Of a DNA stretch of 20,511 nucleotides, positions 7,101-12,949 are shown piece by piece. The DNA is from CAXTTV01 sp964247295 (GTDB lineage: Bacteria > Chloroflexota > Ktedonobacteria > Ktedonobacterales > Ktedonobacteraceae): the NCBI GenBank assembly GCA_964247295.1, contig CAXTTV010000077.1, forward strand, positions 1-20,511, written 5' to 3'. The translations under genes were made by a program, and so were the position numbers. Positions within the stretch are counted from its first letter, which is position 1; every line of letters begins with the position of its first letter. The notes under the pieces were generated by a model that was given only the letters and a program-made list of their open reading frames with translations, was not told the DNA's origin and did no database searches.

Positions 7101-7109
7101 TGCTACAAT
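7101..7109 (+). promoter_or_regulatory. Extended -10 promoter of the acyl-CoA dehydrogenase operon
   Basis: TGcTACAAT is the same extended -10 as in the peroxiredoxin promoter. The -35 position (7081-7086, TCTTCA) is poor and lies inside the repeated element described for this gap. The predicted transcription start is about 25 bases ahead of the GTG at 7142. Confidence 0.55.
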
Positions 7110-7141
7110 GGGCCTAAAAACGACGAGAAAAGGAGCATCCC

Positions 7142-8344
7142 GTGGCCTTTCCTATCTATCCAAAAGATGAACGACAGCAAAAAATTATTGAGATGGCCCA
7201 AAATCTGGCTCAAATATTCGCTCAGAGGGCGCTTCAATATGATTGGGAGGCGAATTTCCCCTATGAGAACTACAAAGATCTCCACCGCTCTGGCTATCTA
7301 ACATTGACGGTGCCTGAGGAGTTTGGCGGTTGGGGCGCGAGTCTTTTAGAGACAGCTCTGGCTCAGTTTTATCTTGCTCAGGGTGATGCTTCAACCAGTC
7401 TGGTAATGAGTATGCATCTGGCAAATGTGGCGAAACTCCGTGAAAATCTGACGGATTCGAGCAAGCTTTTCTCTCAAATCTGCCATGATGTGGCTGAACA
7501 GGGCGCGATTATCAATACGGCAGCCTCTGAACCCGCAACCGGCAGCCCAAGTCGTGGCGGCCTTCCTACAACGTCGGCTACACGCCAACCCGATGGCTCT
7601 TGGATTATTAATGGACATAAGACATACACGACTGGGGCTCCCGTCTTACAATACTTTCTGACGACTTGTGCGATTGAGGATACCCCTGCTTCTACTGACC
7701 TGACACCAATAAAGGCGAAGAAGGGGACGTTCGCAATTCCTAGATCTACGCCTGGTCTGCGCGTTGAGGAGACCTGGAATTCTCTGGGGATGCGCACCAG
7801 TGGCAGCCATGATTTCTATCTGGACAATGTGCATGTCCCGGCTACGGCTTATGTCGAGGGCTCGATCCCTTCTAATCCCGTTGCTCAGGATCGACTGGCT
7901 GCCTGGACTTTCCCAAATGTCGCGGTCTATCTAGGGATCTCTCAAGCGGCGCGCGATGAGGCGATCCGTTTTGCTTCCCGCCGCAAACCTAATTCATTGG
8001 ATCAGCCAATCTCTAGCCTGCCACATATTCAGGAAAAGGCTGGTCAGATGGATAGTAAACTGCTGCAAAGTAAGGCGGTCTTCTTTGGGATCGCGGAGCA
8101 AGCTGTTCAAGATGCTTCCCTACTCCAATCAGCCGATTTCGCTGCCGCTAAATATATTGTGACAAATAATGGCCTTGAGATTGTGGATACGGCGATGCGC
8201 CTAGTTGGCGGTGCCAGTCTGTCGATGGCGATGCCCCTCCAACGCTACTACCGTGATATCCGCGCAGGACTGCATAATCCACCAATGGATGACGCTACCC
8301 TCAGCTTGGTTGCGAAACAGGCTTTTGAGCAAGACCAACGTTAA
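7142..8344 (+). CDS. Acyl-CoA dehydrogenase-family flavoprotein
   Basis: A 400-residue FAD enzyme of the acyl-CoA dehydrogenase fold. The N-terminal helical domain contains LTVPEEFGGWGAS (55-67). The middle beta domain begins TAASEPATGSPSRGG (126-140) and includes DGSWIINGHKTYTTGAP (151-167) and WNSLGMRTSGSHDF (212-225). The C-terminal helical domain includes YRDIRAGLHNPPMDDATL (370-387). The usual end of the active site in classical members, an EGT-type segment with the catalytic Glu, is replaced here by HNPPMDD. This is seen in DszC-like and other non-canonical members, so it may oxidise an unusual acyl-CoA or act as a flavin monooxygenase. GTG 7142 follows AGGAG (7131-7135) by six bases. 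It is the first gene of a probable four-gene operon, 34 bases ahead of the GlcD-like gene. Confidence 0.85.
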   Translation: MAFPIYPKDERQQKIIEMAQNLAQIFAQRALQYDWEANFPYENYKDLHRSGYLTLTVPEEFGGWGASLLETALAQFYLAQGDASTSLVMSMHLANVAKLRENLTDSSKLFSQICHDVAEQGAIINTAASEPATGSPSRGGLPTTSATRQPDGSWIINGHKTYTTGAPVLQYFLTTCAIEDTPASTDLTPIKAKKGTFAIPRSTPGLRVEETWNSLGMRTSGSHDFYLDNVHVPATAYVEGSIPSNPVAQDRLAAWTFPNVAVYLGISQAARDEAIRFASRRKPNSLDQPISSLPHIQEKAGQMDSKLLQSKAVFFGIAEQAVQDASLLQSADFAAAKYIVTNNGLEIVDTAMRLVGGASLSMAMPLQRYYRDIRAGLHNPPMDDATLSLVAKQAFEQDQR

Positions 8345-8378
8345 ACTATTCCCCTTAAGGAGAGGTCCAGGGTCATCT

Positions 8379-9794
8379 ATGCCACCTTCTTTGTTTAACC
8401 GCCAGCCAACTTTAGTCAAGGAGCTGAAGACGATCGTTGGCGATCCTCACGTTCTTACTACTGAGGCCGATCTGATCGCGTACTCTATCGACGGAACCTG
8501 GGTTGAGGGCCGTCCCCTCGCGGTGATCCTCCCCCATTCCGCTGAGGAGATTAGCCAGATTCTCCGTCTGGCGAACCGGGAGCAGTTAGTAGTAACTCCT
8601 CGCGGCTCTGCTAGCGGGCTGTCGGGCGGTTCGATCCCTCTGGCCGGGGGACTGGCACTCTCACTCACACGCATGAACCGTATTTTAGAGATCGATACAC
8701 TAAATCAGGTGGCGGTGGTCGAACCTGGGGTTATCACTGCCGATCTTCAGAAGAAGGTTGAAGGACTCGGGCTGTTCTACCCACCCGATCCCTCTAGCCT
8801 CAATGTTTCGGCCCTAGGGGGCAATGTGGCGGAGAACGCTGGTGGGGCACGCTGCCTGAAGTATGGGGTGACTTCTGATTATGTGATGGGCCTCCAGGTG
8901 GTTCTGCCTACTGGCGAGATTATCCATACCGGCGGGCGAATGGTGAAAAATGTGACTGGCTACAATCTACGCCAGTTGTTCACAGGATCAGAGGGGACCT
9001 TAGGCGTTATTGCGGAAATTACACTTAAGTTGCTCCCTCTACTAAAATATCAGCTCACGGCTATGGCGATCTTCAACCACCTGGAAGATGCTGCTGAAAG
9101 TGTGACGGCGGTGATGGGTTCCGGCGTCCTACCAGCCAGCATTGAGTTGATGGATAGTACAACCATCCAGTGTGTGGAGGAGCTGCTACAGATGGGGCTC
9201 CCAACCAATGCGGGAGCTTTGCTGCTTTTCGCGTTCGATGGACAGTACAAGCAGATCATTGAGGCTGAGATGGCAGCGGTGGAAAAGATCTGCTCAGACC
9301 ATCAGGTTCGCTCACTCAGGATCGCCCACACTCCCCAGGAAAGTAATGATCTCTGGCGCGCCCGCCGCTCGGTCTCTCCCGCCCTTGCTCGCCGGGCTCC
9401 TAATAAGCTAGGTGAGGATATTTCGGTCCCTCGCAGCGCGGTCCCGACTATGGTCGCTAGCATTCGAGAGATCGCTCAACGTCATAAGCTTTTGATCCCA
9501 ATCTTCGGCCATGCCGGTGATGGCAATCTCCATCCAAATATCCTTTGCGATCGCCGCGATCCCGAGGAGATGCGACGGGTCCGTCTGGCGGCGGGAGAGA
9601 TCTTCTCGGCTGCGATTGCCTGCGGCGGAACCCTTTCGGGTGAACATGGCATCGGCCTGCTCAAAAAAGAGTTTCTGGAACAGGACCTGGGCAAAGATGC
9701 AATCGAAGCTATGAAAAGGATTAAACTGGCTCTGGACCCCAACCAGATCCTCAATCCCGGCAAAATCTTTCCTACGGGCCAGAGCTCATGGTAG
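8379..9794 (+). CDS. FAD-linked oxidase, GlcD/D-lactate dehydrogenase type
   Basis: A 471-residue flavoprotein that oxidises a 2-hydroxy acid such as glycolate or D-lactate. The PCMH FAD domain shows PRGSASGLSGG (74-84), PPDPSSLNVSALGGN (135-149), ENAGGARCLKYG (152-163) and TGYNLRQLFTGSEGTLGV (193-210). The C-terminal oxidase domain has FGHAGDGNLHPNI (376-388) with His378 and His385, and LSGEHGIG (419-426) with His423, a catalytic and metal-binding set. The frame continues upstream to 8205, but that part overlaps the acyl-CoA dehydrogenase; ATG 8379 with AAGGAGAGG 13 bases ahead is the sensible start. No GlcE or GlcF partner gene follows, so electron transfer may be to another acceptor. Probably cotranscribed with the dehydrogenase before it. 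Confidence 0.88.
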   Translation: MPPSLFNRQPTLVKELKTIVGDPHVLTTEADLIAYSIDGTWVEGRPLAVILPHSAEEISQILRLANREQLVVTPRGSASGLSGGSIPLAGGLALSLTRMNRILEIDTLNQVAVVEPGVITADLQKKVEGLGLFYPPDPSSLNVSALGGNVAENAGGARCLKYGVTSDYVMGLQVVLPTGEIIHTGGRMVKNVTGYNLRQLFTGSEGTLGVIAEITLKLLPLLKYQLTAMAIFNHLEDAAESVTAVMGSGVLPASIELMDSTTIQCVEELLQMGLPTNAGALLLFAFDGQYKQIIEAEMAAVEKICSDHQVRSLRIAHTPQESNDLWRARRSVSPALARRAPNKLGEDISVPRSAVPTMVASIREIAQRHKLLIPIFGHAGDGNLHPNILCDRRDPEEMRRVRLAAGEIFSAAIACGGTLSGEHGIGLLKKEFLEQDLGKDAIEAMKRIKLALDPNQILNPGKIFPTGQSSW

Positions 9795-9808
9795 AAATAC
9801 TGTAGGAT

Positions 9809-9824
9809 CGCGCATAAATGCGCG
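9809..9824. promoter_or_regulatory. Perfect 7-bp-arm inverted repeat between the oxidase and HIT genes
   Basis: CGCGCAT, AA, ATGCGCG. It lies in the 67-base gap inside the predicted operon. It has no T-tract, so it may be an mRNA processing or stability hairpin, or a binding site. Confidence 0.35.
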
Positions 9825-9861
9825 AAATGGATAGGGAATAACAAAAAGGAGCTGCATCCAT

Positions 9862-10494
9862 ATGGACCAGACAATAGATTTAGATGAGGAACGCGGTACG
9901 GCTTGCGAGTTCTGCGAGGCTCAAAAGATCGAAGACTATATTCTGACAGAAACTCCGCATTTCCGTCTCGCTACCGACCACGCTCCGCTGGTCGAGGGCC
10001 ACCTGCTTATTATCCCCAAAGAGCACTATACCTGCTATGGCGATGTTCCATCTTCGTTGGATGCTGAGTTCCTGGCCCTGAAACAAAAAACGCAGGATTT
10101 CTTAGAACGCTACTATCGGCCTGTGATCTTTTGGGAGCACGGGATCTATCATCAAAGTGTGTTTCATGCTCATCTCCATTGCTTTCCTTTCGGCCCGATC
10201 TCCTACGATCCTGCGACCGATCTGCACGCCCAACTGATCCATTCCCAGGATGAACTCCGCGCCTGGCATCACCAATACAATTACTATTTCTATCTGGAAG
10301 ATGCCCACCAAGCCTACCTTTTCAAACCGGAGACCGATAATTATACTCGCATCATTCGCGATGTCTTACTTCAGGGCGTTCACCAGCGTGATCAGCAGTT
10401 TCGCTCTCCCGATGAACGCATAAAGCGGGGCCGCCCATGGATTGCCTCGACGCTCCAACGCTGGCATGAGTATATACACGAATATGGCGATTAG
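9862..10494 (+). CDS. HIT-family nucleotide hydrolase/transferase
   Basis: A 210-residue protein. The histidine triad appears as SVFHAHLHCFPF (99-110), with His102, His104 and His106. Upstream is the matching strand pair APLVEGHLLIIPKEHYTCYGD (split across 41-61), typical of the HIT fold that cleaves or transfers nucleoside monophosphates. A CEFC pair (15-18) at the N terminus could hold a structural zinc, as in several HIT proteins. The C-terminal about 80 residues (aromatic- and His-rich, ending RWHEYIHEYGD) go beyond the usual short HIT domain and are not recognised. ATG 9862 follows AAAGGAG by about 10 bases. Its role beside fatty-acyl and hydroxyacid enzymes is unclear. Confidence 0.82.
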   Translation: MDQTIDLDEERGTACEFCEAQKIEDYILTETPHFRLATDHAPLVEGHLLIIPKEHYTCYGDVPSSLDAEFLALKQKTQDFLERYYRPVIFWEHGIYHQSVFHAHLHCFPFGPISYDPATDLHAQLIHSQDELRAWHHQYNYYFYLEDAHQAYLFKPETDNYTRIIRDVLLQGVHQRDQQFRSPDERIKRGRPWIASTLQRWHEYIHEYGD

Positions 10495-10512
10495 CGCGTC
10501 TTCCAAATTTTG

Positions 10513-10521
10513 TGATACAGT
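10513..10521 (+). promoter_or_regulatory. Extended -10-like element in the upstream leader copy
   Basis: TGaTACAGT, with TG one base before a 4/6 match to TATAAT. The same sequence occurs at 11537-11545. A small hairpin (CAGCT 10534-10538, AGCTG 10545-10549) follows in the leader. Confidence 0.35.
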
Positions 10522-10584
10522 GGGAAAAGAGGTCAGCTCTCAGAAGCTGCACCCGAATCTAACCTACGGAAGGAAATTTTATCA

Positions 10585-10809
10585 ATGGCGATTCAAAAAG
10601 TAGGTGTTGTTGGCTGCGGGCTGATGGGCGGTGGTATCGCTCAAGCCTGCGCTCAAGCTGGCTACGAGACTGTTGTCCGTGAGATCAACCAGGAACTGCT
10701 TGATAAGGGCTTGAAACGTATTTATGGGGCCTGGGATATGATGGCCGGTAAGGGCAAGCTCACTCAGGGTCAGGTTGAGGGGAACCGCGCTCGCCTCCAC
10801 GGCACTCTG
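10585..10809 (+). pseudogene. Truncated 3-hydroxyacyl-CoA dehydrogenase (first 75 codons)
   Basis: The reading frame starts at the same ATG, with the same GGAAGGA site, as the intact gene at 11608. It encodes the NAD-binding start MAIQKVGVVGCGLMGGG and continues to the LHGTL at residue 75. Residue 66 is Gly instead of Glu. The sequence then changes to unrelated DNA and runs on as 48 meaningless codons to 10956, antisense to the immunity-like gene. The catalytic His and the whole C-terminal domain are missing, so no enzyme can be made. It sits where the intact gene would be expected, 90 bases behind the HIT gene. Confidence 0.92.
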
Positions 10810-10831
10810 CAAAAACCACCAAGACTCAAGG

Positions 10832-11266
10832 TCAGCATACTTCATCAGCGGATGCAGGGTCAAAATCATCGCCACGCAGTTCCAACAAAAGCTCATAAGG
10901 AGAATCTGGAGAGTAACGAGCTCGAAACTTTAAAAAATCCCCTTCTTTTGCCTTAAAAACTCTTTCATTTATTTGTGTGGACAAATGCTTCAAATCCTCT
11001 ACCGTGCCCGCAATCCAATGCTCATCAATCGTCGCCTTATCCCACGTCCCGATCTCAAAATACATGTAGGGTCCTAGATTCTCATGTTCAGATAACTGCT
11101 GGTTTTTGGGGTTTTCTGAATAATCAGAAATAATGCGAGCAAATTTTAGTAGGTTATCACGAGAACCAGAGACCAGCCATTCTTTGGTTTTGTCATCTCG
11201 CGTGTAAAAGAATCCTAATTCGCGCCATTCTCGACATGTAGCCTCATTCACTTCATCTTTAGGCAC
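10832..11266 (-). CDS. Imm32-like immunity-family protein (144 aa), tentative
   Basis: A 144-residue soluble protein on the strand opposite to the surrounding operon. The N-terminal half has GFFYTRDDKTKEWLVSGS, then ARIISDYSENP. The conserved-looking core is ENLGPYMYFEIGTWDKATI, then the segment IAGTVEDLKHLSTQI. The C-terminal part has PDSPYELLLELRGDDFDPA. The LGPY...TWD...I.GT.EDL...L...DPASAD pattern recalls the Imm32 group of immunity proteins, which protect against polymorphic or contact toxins; this is from memory. GTG 11266 follows AGGAGG by five bases. No toxin gene is adjacent. Its stop codon lies 22 bases from the end of the truncated dehydrogenase copy, and there is no terminator in between, so its transcript would run antisense into that copy. 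The spacer contains a TTGACA (minus strand, 11366-11371) and TATAAA (11317-11322) that could belong to its promoter region. Confidence 0.55.
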   Translation of the reverse strand: MPKDEVNEATCREWRELGFFYTRDDKTKEWLVSGSRDNLLKFARIISDYSENPKNQQLSEHENLGPYMYFEIGTWDKATIDEHWIAGTVEDLKHLSTQINERVFKAKEGDFLKFRARYSPDSPYELLLELRGDDFDPASADEVC

Positions 11267-11279
11267 AAGAACCTCCTAC

Positions 11280-11525
11280 TAGCAAAGCTGCATCTATCAA
11301 AAAATACTTTTGCTTCTTTATAGTAAATTTCTCCGTATAAGAGGCTATCATGCTTTCCTTCTAGTTGTCAAACAAAGAGATCAGGTGAAGTCTTAACCTT
11401 CGTGTTAACAATTGCTCCGGCCTCATCTAAAGTTTTCATTTTTGGCTCCACCAAATTGGGCGACAGGAGGCGTCACATCTTCACTGGACTAAGTTACTGT
11501 GGCCTCAACAGGCATTAGCAAAGCT
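11280..11525. repeat. 10-bp direct repeat TAGCAAAGCT at both ends of the spacer upstream of the immunity-like gene
   Basis: TAGCAAAGCT occurs at 11280-11289 and at 11516-11525, 236 bases apart. The second copy adjoins the start of the downstream 303-bp repeat. It could mark a recombination or insertion point, or be chance. Apart from the 23-codon frame, no gene is visible between the copies. Confidence 0.4.
11368..11439 (-). CDS. Possible 23-residue peptide gene upstream of the immunity-like gene
   Basis: ATG 11437-11439 follows GGTGGAG with six bases of spacing, a better site than most genes here. The frame runs 23 codons, beginning MKTLDEAGAIVNT and ending TSPDLFV, with a TGA that overlaps a TTGACA. 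It is on the same strand as, and about 100 bases ahead of, the immunity-like gene. It could be a small peptide, a leader peptide or the tail of a lost gene. A frame of this length can easily arise by chance. Confidence 0.25.
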   Translation of the reverse strand: MKTLDEAGAIVNTKVKTSPDLFV

Positions 11526-11529
11526 CCCG

Positions 11530-11832
11530 AATTTTGTGATACAGTGGGAAAAGAGGACGGCTCCCAGGAGCTGTACCAAATCTAACCTACGGAAGGAAAT
11601 TTTATCAATGGCGATTCAAAAAGTAGGTGTTGTTGGCTGCGGGCTGATGGGCGGTGGTATCGCTCAAGCCTGCGCTCAAGCTGGCTACGAGACTGTTGTC
11701 CGTGAGATCAACCAGGAACTGCTTGATAAGGGCTTGAAACGTATTTATGGGGCCTGGGATATGATGGCCGGTAAGGGCAAGCTCACTCAGGGTCAGGTTG
11801 AGGAGAATCGCGCTCGCCTCCACGGCACTCTG
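11530..11832 (+). repeat. Downstream copy of the 304-bp direct repeat
   Basis: The partner of 10506-10809; this copy runs into the intact dehydrogenase gene. It is one base shorter because of a deletion in the leader. The central 225 bp (about 11579-11803) are identical to the upstream copy. Confidence 0.95.
11537..11545 (+). promoter_or_regulatory. Extended -10-like element ahead of the intact dehydrogenase gene
   Basis: TGaTACAGT, as in the upstream copy. It would let the intact gene be transcribed even though the spacer separates it from the rest of the operon. A hairpin CGGCT (11558-11562)/AGCTG (11569-11573) lies downstream; its differences from the upstream copy keep most of the pairing. 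Confidence 0.4.
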
Positions 11833-12459
11833 GATATGCAGGATTTTGCTAATTGCGATCTGATTATTGAGGCGGTCCTGGAGAATATGGAGGAGAAGCT
11901 TCGTCTTTTCCCAGCTCTGGACAAGATTGTGAAGCCCGAGGCGATTATTGCCAGCAATACTTCCTCTCTGAATGTTACCCAGATGGGCGCTGTCACTAGA
12001 CGCCCCGATAGGGTCCTTGGCCTGCATTTCTTTAATCCTGCTCCCGTTATGAAGCTGGTCGAGGTGGTTCAGACGCTCTCAACCTCTCAGAAGAGTGTTG
12101 AGACTGCTAAGGGATTTGTGGAGTCTCTCGGCAAAACTGCGGTGCTATCAAAAGATACCGCTGGCTTCATTGTGAACTTCCTGCTAATCCCCTACCTGCT
12201 GGCCGCAGTTCGTATGTACGAGAATGGACAGGCCAGCAAAGAGGATATCGATTCGGCGATGAAGCTGGGCTGCGGCTATCCCATGGGCCCCTTCACTTTA
12301 CTCGATTATGTTGGGCTGGATACAACGCTCTGGGCTGCGGAGGCGATCTATGACGAGTATAAAGATCCTCTCTACGCTCCTTCTCCCCTGCTCCGCCGTA
12401 TGGTCAATGCCGGACGCATCGGGAAGAAAAGTGGCAAGGGCTTCTACGATTACAAATAA
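11608..12459 (+). CDS. hbd: 3-hydroxyacyl-CoA (3-hydroxybutyryl-CoA) dehydrogenase
   Basis: A 283-residue NAD(P)-dependent enzyme that interconverts (S)-3-hydroxyacyl-CoA and 3-oxoacyl-CoA in beta-oxidation, butyrate or polyhydroxybutyrate metabolism. The Rossmann motif VGVVGCGLMGGGIA (6-19) is followed by IIEAVLENMEEK (86-97) and SNTSSL (116-121). The catalytic region GLHFFNPAPVMKLVEVV (138-154) carries His140 and Glu152 with the usual HFFNP signature. The C-terminal dimer domain contains GYPMGPFTLLDYVGLD and ends with GKGFYDYK, the typical family end. ATG 11608 follows GGAAGGA by about 10 bases. The first 75 codons are duplicated 1,023 bases upstream. It is the probable last gene of the operon starting at 7142. 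No terminator is obvious directly downstream. Confidence 0.92.
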   Translation: MAIQKVGVVGCGLMGGGIAQACAQAGYETVVREINQELLDKGLKRIYGAWDMMAGKGKLTQGQVEENRARLHGTLDMQDFANCDLIIEAVLENMEEKLRLFPALDKIVKPEAIIASNTSSLNVTQMGAVTRRPDRVLGLHFFNPAPVMKLVEVVQTLSTSQKSVETAKGFVESLGKTAVLSKDTAGFIVNFLLIPYLLAAVRMYENGQASKEDIDSAMKLGCGYPMGPFTLLDYVGLDTTLWAAEAIYDEYKDPLYAPSPLLRRMVNAGRIGKKSGKGFYDYK

Positions 12460-12551
12460 TTGATACGGGAAATCGCTCGCAACTCTGCTGGAAATGGGAA
12501 AGAGGTTCCTGCTCAGAGATCGGTGGCCGAAAGGGATAGATCGGGTCACGT

Positions 12552-12806
12552 GTGGATTCCATGACACGGGGACGCGGCGCCGGCGTAGGACACCACACCT
12601 CACGAGAGATCCTGCGCCCAGCCCCATTGCGCACGCTTCGCGAAGCTCTCCTACCGCACCTGAAGGGCGTTTCCTTTTCCCAGCAAAGTCGCCTGCTTGA
12701 GAAGCTGGTTCGCCTCACCTGTTTCCACGACAACGATCGAGATGAGCCAGCATATCCCGACAGGTCTCTCCTTGCGAAGATAGGAGATTACCTATCTTCT
12801 CCCTAA
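12552..12806 (+). CDS. Possible small hypothetical protein (84 aa)
   Basis: The only non-overlapping open frame of any length in the 528-base gap between the dehydrogenase and acetyl-CoA synthetase genes. It starts at GTG 12552 with no good ribosome-binding site; ATG 12561 is an alternative. The first about 25 residues look random and basic. From about residue 27 (RTLREALLPHLKGVSFSQ, then LLEKLVRLTCFHD) the composition is protein-like. The end (LLAKIGDYLSSP) is encoded within a 9-bp-stem hairpin. No family recognised. Two antisense frames cover the same DNA and look worse. Confidence 0.3.
   Translation: MDSMTRGRGAGVGHHTSREILRPAPLRTLREALLPHLKGVSFSQQSRLLEKLVRLTCFHDNDRDEPAYPDRSLLAKIGDYLSSP
12776..12799. 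terminator. Perfect 9-bp-stem hairpin downstream of the dehydrogenase gene
   Basis: GAAGATAGG, six-base loop, CCTATCTTC. It is followed by TCTCCC rather than a T-run, so rho-independent termination is doubtful, though it is the best candidate end for the operon transcript. It overlaps the 3' end of the doubtful 84-residue frame. The rest of 12460-12987 holds a 12-bp palindrome GCTTCGCGAAGC near 12635 and the acetyl-CoA synthetase promoter region. Confidence 0.4.
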
Positions 12807-12863
12807 AGAGGTGTAGAGTCTGTCGTCTTCACGGTAGCATTATTTCAAACCTTAATCCCATTA

Positions 12864-12894
12864 TTCGCAAGTTCTTCTTCGGATATTTTATAAT
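12864..12894 (+). promoter_or_regulatory. Promoter candidate for acetyl-CoA synthetase
   Basis: A perfect TATAAT (12889-12894) is preceded by TTCGCA (12864-12869, 4/6) at a long spacing of 19. The predicted leader is about 85 nt. Confidence 0.4.
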
Positions 12895-12949
12895 GAAATA
12901 CGTTTATCCCCTGTCCCCTTAAGTCCTATGGAACGGTTTCATGTAACGT

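Larger units (their letters stand above)
10506..10809 (+). repeat. Upstream copy of a 304-bp direct repeat (hbd leader plus 75 codons)
   Basis: It matches 11530-11832 over its full length. From 10556 to 10780 (225 bp) the two copies are identical. The 5' edge (10533-10555) has several substitutions and one single-base deletion in the other copy; the 3' edge has two substitutions (10781 and 10785). Weaker similarity, including ATTAGC, reaches back to about 10490. The match ends abruptly after codon 75. Confidence 0.95.

Noticed and set aside
10810..10956. Continuation of the truncated hbd frame as a fusion protein
   Set aside because: The 48 codons after the break are antisense to the immunity-like gene and show no protein-like features; a functional fusion is unlikely.
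10506..11832. Insertion sequence or transposon flanked by target duplications
   Set aside because: No transposase, no terminal inverted repeats, and the direct repeats are hundreds of bases of host gene, far longer than a target-site duplication.
12298..12733. Two minus-strand frames of 109 codons over the hbd 3' end and the following gap
   Set aside because: Arg/Ser-rich shadow-type translations without ribosome-binding sites; one overlaps the end of hbd.
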